Source: Nitrospirota bacterium
GTDB lineage: Bacteria > Nitrospirota > Leptospirillia > Leptospirillales > Leptospirillaceae
NCBI GenBank assembly: GCA_021828525.1
Contig: JAJZGM010000002.1
Location: 1 to 36,952 of the forward strand
Length of the DNA: 36,952 bases
Direction of reading: 5' to 3'
Positions 28,363 to 34,185 of the stretch are shown here, piece after piece. Position numbers and translations under genes: made by a program. Each line of letters begins with the position of its first letter. Position 1 is the first letter of the stretch. Below the pieces are notes generated by a model. That model was not told where the DNA came from, did no database searches, and saw only the letters and a list, made by a program, of their open reading frames with translations.

Positions 28363-28787
28363 GCAGCTTCAACAAGGTCGTTCTCATGGGAAATCTGACC
28401 CGGGATCCGGAGATGCGGGTCACGGGCGGAGGCATGTCCGTCGGGACCTTTACGCTCGCCATCAACAACCGTGTGAAGGGAAACGACGAAAAGGAAGACG
28501 TCAGTTTCATTGATTGCGTAGCCTTCGGTAAACAGGCCGACTTTGTCAAGGAATATCTGGGGAAAGGCATGCCGATCCTTCTCGAAGGGCGTCTCCAGCA
28601 GAACCGCTGGGAGCAGGAAGGGCAAAAGCGCTCGAAAATCGAAGTCATTGTACAGACTCTGACTTTCGTGGGCCCCCCCAAGCGCTCCTCAGGATCCGCT
28701 CCTGATTCTTCCCACCGTCAGGAATCCTATCCGGATCCGGGTGGAGATTTGATAATGGGACAGGGGGAATCAGACATTCCCTTTTAG
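28359..28787 (+). CDS. ssb: Single-stranded DNA-binding protein
   Basis: FNKVVLMGNLTRDPEMRVTGGGMSVGTFTLAINN, acidic C-terminal tip ESDIPF; TTG start overlapping rpsF stop. Confidence 0.96.
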   Translation: MSSFNKVVLMGNLTRDPEMRVTGGGMSVGTFTLAINNRVKGNDEKEDVSFIDCVAFGKQADFVKEYLGKGMPILLEGRLQQNRWEQEGQKRSKIEVIVQTLTFVGPPKRSSGSAPDSSHRQESYPDPGGDLIMGQGESDIPF

Positions 28788-28841
28788 AAAAAACGTATTC
28801 GTCACGTCACCGGGAACCGAATCAACGAAAGGAATTCAGGC

Positions 28842-29072
28842 ATGGCAGGTCAGGCTCGTTCTTTCCAGAGAAAAAAGGTGTGCCGTTTTTGCACAGAAAA
28901 CCTCCTCATCGATTTCAAGGATCAGGCCACGCTTCATTCCTACCTGACCGAACGTGGAAAAATCCTTCCGCGAAGACTGACAGGGACCTGTTCTCACCAT
29001 CAAAGGGCGGTCTCAAAGGCGATCAAGCAGGCCAGGAATGTTGCATTTCTTGCCTTTGCCGAGGAAAGCTGA
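28842..29072 (+). CDS. rpsR: 30S ribosomal protein S18
   Basis: RKKVCRFCTENLLIDFKDQATLHSYLTERGKILPRRLTGTCSHHQRAVSKAIKQARNVAFLAF. Confidence 0.97.
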   Translation: MAGQARSFQRKKVCRFCTENLLIDFKDQATLHSYLTERGKILPRRLTGTCSHHQRAVSKAIKQARNVAFLAFAEES

Positions 29073-30225
29073 ACTGAACACTCCGTTTCCCGTCGCACCA
29101 TTCCTTTCGACGGTCTCTTTTTCGACGGCTCTTTATCTCTCCCTGCTTGCCCTGCCGCGAGTCGGAATACTTGTGGCCATGTTTTCCGGTGTTCCCCTTG
29201 TGCTGGCCCAGCTCCAATTTCCCTCCCAGCTTTTGGGAACGGGGGCCATGGTGACATCGGGGGGTCTCATTTTCCTTCTGGGATCACTTCTCCATAATCC
29301 GATTCCCGGTCTCCAGGTTCTGATCTATGTCGGATGGTGCGGCCTGCCGGCTCTTCTTACGGCAGAGTTCCTGCGAAGACAGGTCCGGGTTCTCCCGATG
29401 GTTTTTTCCACCTCATTTCAGATTCTTTTTTTTCTGGGTGGGGTCGCCTTTTTTCTCTATATGAAAACCAATGGCCAGATATGGACAGGAATTGCCCAGA
29501 GCATCCATGGGGCGGTCGATGTCGTCATGAACACGGCCATCAAAAATTCCCATTCGACCCTGAGTCCCGCCGACCAGGCCCGTCTTCTTTCCCTCGAACC
29601 ACTCATTTACAGGACCTTCCTTGATCTTCTTCCCGGGCTTTTTGCCAGTCTGGCCCTCCTGACAGCCATCACCTTGTGGGCAACGAGTGTCGGGCTTCTT
29701 GAGAACCGGCAGCTATCTCCCGGACAGCCGGGGATTGATCGATGGGTTCTCCCCGATCATCTTATCTTTGCCCTGATTGCCTCCATGGCTCTTCTTCTCG
29801 TTCCGTCCTTCGAAATGCGTGTTCTGGGAACAAATCTCCTGATGGTTTTCGGAGTCCTCTATGTGGGACAAGGGACAGGAGTTTTGTTAAGCTATGTAAG
29901 AAAAAGAAAGCTGGGAGGATGGTTCTGGCTGGTTTCGGGAGTCTTCCTCCTCATTCAGCCGATGTTTCTCATGATTTTAGGACTGGTCGGCGTTATCGAC
30001 ATATGGGCGGATTTCCGGGAGCTCAGGGGAAAGCCGACGGGAGGAAACGGATCAGGTGAAAAAGGTCGATATGTGGAAAAGAAAATGGATGACCTGTCTG
30101 ACGGGGATGGGAGCCATCGCGACTCTTTCCGCACTTTCAGCCTGTGTCAGTACATCAGGGGGTCCCGTCTCCTGGGGGCATTCCGGGGGAGCGCGTCCAT
30201 ACGGGGAAAAGTTCGGCCAGCCTGA
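29038..30225 (+). CDS. DUF2232/YybS-like polytopic membrane protein
   Basis: Multiple TM segments; C-terminal core ends '..LILGLVGVIDIWADFRELRG'; sits immediately after rpsR. Last ~57 codons overlap rlpA out of frame. Confidence 0.75.
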   Translation: MLHFLPLPRKAELNTPFPVAPFLSTVSFSTALYLSLLALPRVGILVAMFSGVPLVLAQLQFPSQLLGTGAMVTSGGLIFLLGSLLHNPIPGLQVLIYVGWCGLPALLTAEFLRRQVRVLPMVFSTSFQILFFLGGVAFFLYMKTNGQIWTGIAQSIHGAVDVVMNTAIKNSHSTLSPADQARLLSLEPLIYRTFLDLLPGLFASLALLTAITLWATSVGLLENRQLSPGQPGIDRWVLPDHLIFALIASMALLLVPSFEMRVLGTNLLMVFGVLYVGQGTGVLLSYVRKRKLGGWFWLVSGVFLLIQPMFLMILGLVGVIDIWADFRELRGKPTGGNGSGEKGRYVEKKMDDLSDGDGSHRDSFRTFSLCQYIRGSRLLGAFRGSASIRGKVRPA

Positions 30226-30799
30226 TTTTTCCGTCATGGAAGGCCGGGTCGGAATGACGGAGGTCGGACGGGCCTCCTGGTATGGGCCGACCTTTTATGG
30301 TAAGCGCACCGCCAGTGGAAGCATCTTCAGGAAGCATGCCTTTACGGCCGCTCACCGGACTCTTCCTCTGGGAACCATGGTCAGGGTGACAAATCTTGCC
30401 AATGGACGCTCCGTTGATGTTCTGGTCAATGATCGGGGCCCCTTTGTCTCGGGCCGGATCATCGATCTCTCCTGGGAAGCCGCCAACAGGCTGGAAATTA
30501 TTGGCCCCGGAACAGGACTCGTCAAGCTGACCGTTCTTTCTGTCCCGGGCGGGGGTGGGCATCGCGGGACGGGGTATTACGCTGTGCAGGTGGCCTCCTT
30601 TACAAGTTACGACAAGGCCTTGCGATACAAGGAAAAACTTGGTCGTTACTCCCATATCAGGATCCAGCGGGCACATTTCGGCAGCCAGCCGGTCTTTCGT
30701 GTCCAGCTCGGGCAGTTCTCCAATCCCGGGAAGGCTCGTTCCTTTGCCCGGGAGGTGAAGGCGGAGCTCGGGAATGCCTTTATTGTTCAATCGGAATAA
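30056..30799 (+). CDS. rlpA: Septal ring lytic transglycosylase RlpA family lipoprotein with SPOR domain
   Basis: Lipobox LSAC; GRASWYGPTFYGKRTASG..AAHRTLPLGTMVRVTNLANGRSVDVLVNDRGPFVSGRIIDLS; SPOR-like YYAVQVASFTSYDKA..FRVQLGQF. ATG 30071 alternative start. Confidence 0.92.
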   Translation: MKKVDMWKRKWMTCLTGMGAIATLSALSACVSTSGGPVSWGHSGGARPYGEKFGQPDFSVMEGRVGMTEVGRASWYGPTFYGKRTASGSIFRKHAFTAAHRTLPLGTMVRVTNLANGRSVDVLVNDRGPFVSGRIIDLSWEAANRLEIIGPGTGLVKLTVLSVPGGGGHRGTGYYAVQVASFTSYDKALRYKEKLGRYSHIRIQRAHFGSQPVFRVQLGQFSNPGKARSFAREVKAELGNAFIVQSE

Positions 30800-30828
30800 G
30801 ACCCTTTACCATTTTTGAAAGGATTACG

Positions 30829-31038
30829 ATGATGTCTGAATCAAAAATCGAAAATCTTGAAAAAAGGCTGACCCTCACCAAGGAAATGCTCCAGAAAAAA
30901 AAGGGGGAAGTCTCAAGCGAGACCAGAAAGGCGGATGGGGAACTCCGGCGTCTCAAAAAGATCGTCCGGAGAGTTGCCAACAAGAAGAGGAGACTCTCCT
31001 CTCCTTCCGTTAAAGGTGCCACTCCGAAAGAGAGCTGA
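30829..31038 (+). CDS. Small charged coiled-coil protein, uncharacterised
   Basis: MMSESKIENLEKRLTLTKEMLQKKKGEVSSETRKADGELRRLKKIVRRVANKKRR; co-directional between rlpA and the DUF4177-like ORF. Confidence 0.55.
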   Translation: MMSESKIENLEKRLTLTKEMLQKKKGEVSSETRKADGELRRLKKIVRRVANKKRRLSSPSVKGATPKES

Positions 31039-31039
31039 C

Positions 31040-31207
31040 ATGCCGATGATCTGGGAATACCGCGTGGCTCCCATCAGCCGGGAACAAGTGGAGAACCAGC
31101 TTAATTTTCTGGGCGAGGAAGGATGGGAACTCGTCCAGATCATTGTCATGAACAGCCCGGAGATTCCCTATCAGGGGATCTTCAAAAGGATCAAGGCCTC
31201 CCGGTAA
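31040..31207 (+). CDS. DUF4177-like small protein
   Basis: MPMIWEYRVAPISREQVENQLNFLGEEGWELVQIIVMNSPEIPYQGIFKRIKASR; 'LN.LGEEGWELV' pattern. Start at ATG 31040 inside ORF 30935..31207. Confidence 0.75.
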   Translation: MPMIWEYRVAPISREQVENQLNFLGEEGWELVQIIVMNSPEIPYQGIFKRIKASR

Positions 31208-31219
31208 TCCGTCAGGAGG

Positions 31220-31675
31220 CTATTGGGAGTTTTTGAGAATCAGCTTGCGGGTTTTCTGATCGGCGGTATTCAAAATCTTGATGGCGTCCTTGTCGAGATG
31301 GGCCAGTTTTTCGGAGGCCTGCTCAAGGTCTTGCGAAAGGGCTTCGATGTCGGAAGGCGAAATCCGGCTTCCCGGGGTCCCCTTAAGGTATTTTCTCGCC
31401 GAATCCACGGCAATCCGGGCCTCGCCGAAATTTTGGTCGAGAGTATCGTGAATTGCTGCCTCGATACTGGTTTCTGCCATGTGAAGATCAAGTGAACGAT
31501 GTAGACGCTGGTAGGACTGGCTGAAGTTCTTTCCCTGCAAGTTGATCTGGGATTTGAGGGCGTCCATCTGGGACTTGAGGTCATTGACCTTGGCGCTGTC
31601 CTGTTTCATTCCCATGGAATAGGCCATGGCAATGGCCAGCACGATGACCATGGCTATCAGCAAATTTCTTATCAT
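31220..31675 (-). CDS. Uncharacterised single-TM, helical protein
   Basis: MIRNLLIAMVIVLAIAMAYSMGMKQDSAKVNDLKSQMDALKSQI..: N-terminal TM then heptad-like helices. Confidence 0.65.
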   Translation of the reverse strand: MIRNLLIAMVIVLAIAMAYSMGMKQDSAKVNDLKSQMDALKSQINLQGKNFSQSYQRLHRSLDLHMAETSIEAAIHDTLDQNFGEARIAVDSARKYLKGTPGSRISPSDIEALSQDLEQASEKLAHLDKDAIKILNTADQKTRKLILKNSQ

Positions 31676-31797
31676 TATTTTACCCTTTGAGATCTGTGTT
31701 TGAGGGGAAGGGTGCCATCACAGGCTCCGATTGTATCATGCTGGAAAGAGGCTTCCTATGCAGTGTGAGATGAGACTTTCATGACGGACGGTCAAGG

Positions 31798-33156
31798 ATG
31801 AAAAGGAAGATTCACTGGAATGAAAAAACTGTCGGGATTGTGAGTCTCGGGTGCCCGAAGAATGCCTCCGATACAGAACGCATGATCAGCGACCTTTCCG
31901 GAAGAGGATATTCGGTTGTTCCCGACCTCGGTGAGGCAGAAATCCTCCTCGTGAATACGTGCAGCTTTGTCACGGATGCGCGGCAGGAGTCGATCGACAC
32001 CATTCTGGAACTCTCCCGGTACAAGGAGGAAGGAAAGGCGAAATTCCTGGTGGGGGCTGGATGTCTTGTCTCCCGTTACAGAGATCAGATGGGAACGCTC
32101 ATCCCCGAAATGGATCTTGCCCTGACCACCTTCGATGAAGGACGATTGGGCGAGATCCTCGACGAAGTGGGAGGAATCGCCCCAACGGCCAAGCCTCTCC
32201 TGACATTTCCCTTGGCCGAATCTCGACTGACTCCCTCCCATCGGTCGTATGTCAAGGTGTCGGAGGGATGTGACCATCCCTGTACTTTCTGCTCGATTCC
32301 CCTTTCCAGAGGCGGACAGGTCAGCCGCCCTCAGGAGGATATTCTTGCCGAAATCCGTCACCTCTCCTCCCGTGGAGTGAAGGAGGTCACCCTCATTGCC
32401 CAGGACCTGACCCGTTATGGCCACGATCTGGGATTTTCCGAGGGACTGTCGACCCTTCTCGACCGCATTGATCGCGAGGGGGAAATTCCCTGGGTTCGTC
32501 TCCTCTATGCCTATCCCACCCTGGTCACGGAGACTCTCCTTAGGACGATCCGGGAATCGAAAAATATTCTTCCCTACCTCGACATTCCCCTTCAGCATGT
32601 CGATGAAGGCCTCCTGGGTGCCATGAAAAGACCGGGCAGCGTCGATTTCATGAAACGACTGGTTGACCGGATCCGTGACGCTGTTCCGGGGATTGTGCTT
32701 CGGACAACCTTTATCGTGGGCTTCCCCGGTGAGGGGGAAAAAGAATTCGAAGCCCTTCTCAGATTTGTCGAATGGGCCCGGTTCGATCACGTCGGGGTGT
32801 TTGCCTTTTCCCGGGAGGAGGGAACGCCTTCCTACAATCTTCCCGGCCAGGTTCCCCACAGGGTCCGGATGCGCCGGAGGAAGGACCTGATGGCCCTCTC
32901 CTCAAAAATTGCCCTGGACAAAAACCGGACCCTCGAAGGCATGATCTTGCCGGTTCTGATCGAAGGTCTCTCCGAGCAGTCGGATCTTGTCCTTTCCGGA
33001 CGCATCAAGGGAATGGCCCCGGACGGAATTGACGGGGAGGTGCTGGTGCTTTCGGGGCAAGGCCGACCGGGGGACATTGTGGATTGCCGGATCGTGAAGG
33101 CCCATCCCTATGATCTCGAGGCATGGGAAATCGGCGTCCCGGAGCCGGAGCAGTAA
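31798..33156 (+). CDS. rimO: Ribosomal protein S12 methylthiotransferase
   Basis: VGIVSLGCPKNASDTERM, LVNTCSFVTDARQESIDTI, VKVSEGCDHPCTFCSIPLSRGGQVSRP, DIPLQHVDEGLLGAMKRPG, TFIVGFPGE. Confidence 0.95.
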   Translation: MKRKIHWNEKTVGIVSLGCPKNASDTERMISDLSGRGYSVVPDLGEAEILLVNTCSFVTDARQESIDTILELSRYKEEGKAKFLVGAGCLVSRYRDQMGTLIPEMDLALTTFDEGRLGEILDEVGGIAPTAKPLLTFPLAESRLTPSHRSYVKVSEGCDHPCTFCSIPLSRGGQVSRPQEDILAEIRHLSSRGVKEVTLIAQDLTRYGHDLGFSEGLSTLLDRIDREGEIPWVRLLYAYPTLVTETLLRTIRESKNILPYLDIPLQHVDEGLLGAMKRPGSVDFMKRLVDRIRDAVPGIVLRTTFIVGFPGEGEKEFEALLRFVEWARFDHVGVFAFSREEGTPSYNLPGQVPHRVRMRRRKDLMALSSKIALDKNRTLEGMILPVLIEGLSEQSDLVLSGRIKGMAPDGIDGEVLVLSGQGRPGDIVDCRIVKAHPYDLEAWEIGVPEPEQ

Positions 33157-33210
33157 ACAGTCAAGAGGCTCCGGGGGGGGTGAGGGCAGAATTCTAGGAC
33201 TTTTGTACTA

Positions 33211-33294
33211 TGGTGCGAGAGGGGGGACTTGAACCCCCACGGGGTTACCCGCCAGATCCTAAGTCTGGTGCGTCTGCCATTTCGCCACTCTCGC
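33211..33294 (-). tRNA. tRNA-Leu (anticodon TAG)
   Basis: Minus strand GCGAGAG...CTCTCGC acceptor, anticodon arm CCAGA-CTTAGGA-TCTGG, variable arm, T arm GGGGG-TTCAAGT-CCCCC, encoded CCA. Confidence 0.95.
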
Positions 33295-33308
33295 AATGAC
33301 AGCCTTGT

Positions 33309-33337
33309 ATTCTAGGAGGTTTCGTTTCCTTTGACAA
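33309..33337 (-). promoter_or_regulatory. Sigma70-type promoter of tRNA-Leu
   Basis: Minus strand TTGTCA (33337-33332), 17-nt spacer, TAGAAT (33314-33309), 14 nt upstream of the mature tRNA 5' end. Confidence 0.75.
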
Positions 33338-34185
33338 TTGCAGGAAGGAAAGGGTTCCGCCTTTTTCTTCTCCTATTCTCCCTGGGAAACAGCCTCTTTG
33401 CGGTCCTCCTCTACGCCCTGACACGCCCCTCCCTCTCCACCCCCCTTTTTGAATTTCCCCTTCTGGCAAGCCTTCATGCCCTGGTTCTCGGAACCCTCCT
33501 TCCGCTTCTTCTTGATGGGCTCTATCGTGATTCCCCCCTTTTTCGGGTGGCCTCCCTTTTTGTTTGTACAGGCGAGCTGGTTTTGGTGTCAGGGTTCCTG
33601 ACCCTCCCACGGTCAGAACTCCCTTATGATGGCGGGATGATGGTGACAACAGGACTCCTGTTGGCGGCATTTCTCCTGAAACCCGGAAGCTGGCGGTTCC
33701 TCTACTGGATGGCCCTGGGAGGATCGGCCGGACTGGGCATCCTTCTTGGAGAGGTCCTTTCCCGGCCGACCATCGATCCCATTCCCTTTTCGATGATTGC
33801 GGCCCACGGGCTTTTGGGAGCGGGACTGGGCCTCTACCCCCTTTTCTGGGTCAGGAAGGATCAAGAGATTCGAGCGAAGCTTCCGGTGATCGCTCTCGTC
33901 GGGGCTGTCCTGATTTTCCTCACCCTAGTCCTGAAAGAGACCCTGATCAGAGGATCGATGGGGGCTCTTTTCGTCGGGATGGCGATTCTTGCCGCCTCCG
34001 GTCTCGGGAGAGAAGGCCGTCTTTTTGGCCTTCTTTGCGTCGGAGGGGCCGTGATCCTCTGGTTTTCAGGAAGGTTTCTTCCCGGAGAAGGAATGTCCCT
34101 TCTGGGTCTCCTTCTTCTGGGCGGCTGCCTTGTCGGACTAGTCAGAAATCGCCAGGGTCTTCAGGGGGAGCCTGCGGCGGACTGA
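33331..34185 (+). CDS. Uncharacterised polytopic membrane protein
   Basis: 284 aa, about 8 hydrophobic segments; TTG start with AGGAGGT (33314-33320) upstream. Confidence 0.7.
   Translation: MTIAGRKGFRLFLLLFSLGNSLFAVLLYALTRPSLSTPLFEFPLLASLHALVLGTLLPLLLDGLYRDSPLFRVASLFVCTGELVLVSGFLTLPRSELPYDGGMMVTTGLLLAAFLLKPGSWRFLYWMALGGSAGLGILLGEVLSRPTIDPIPFSMIAAHGLLGAGLGLYPLFWVRKDQEIRAKLPVIALVGAVLIFLTLVLKETLIRGSMGALFVGMAILAASGLGREGRLFGLLCVGGAVILWFSGRFLPGEGMSLLGLLLLGGCLVGLVRNRQGLQGEPAAD

Noticed and set aside
31792-32859. 355-aa minus-strand ORF opposite rimO
   Set aside because: Entirely antisense to rimO, no motifs; shadow ORF.
33171-33184. G-tract (GGGGGGGG) after rimO as G-quadruplex or phase-variation site
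   Set aside because: Single G run only and outside any start region; no support for quadruplex or phase variation.
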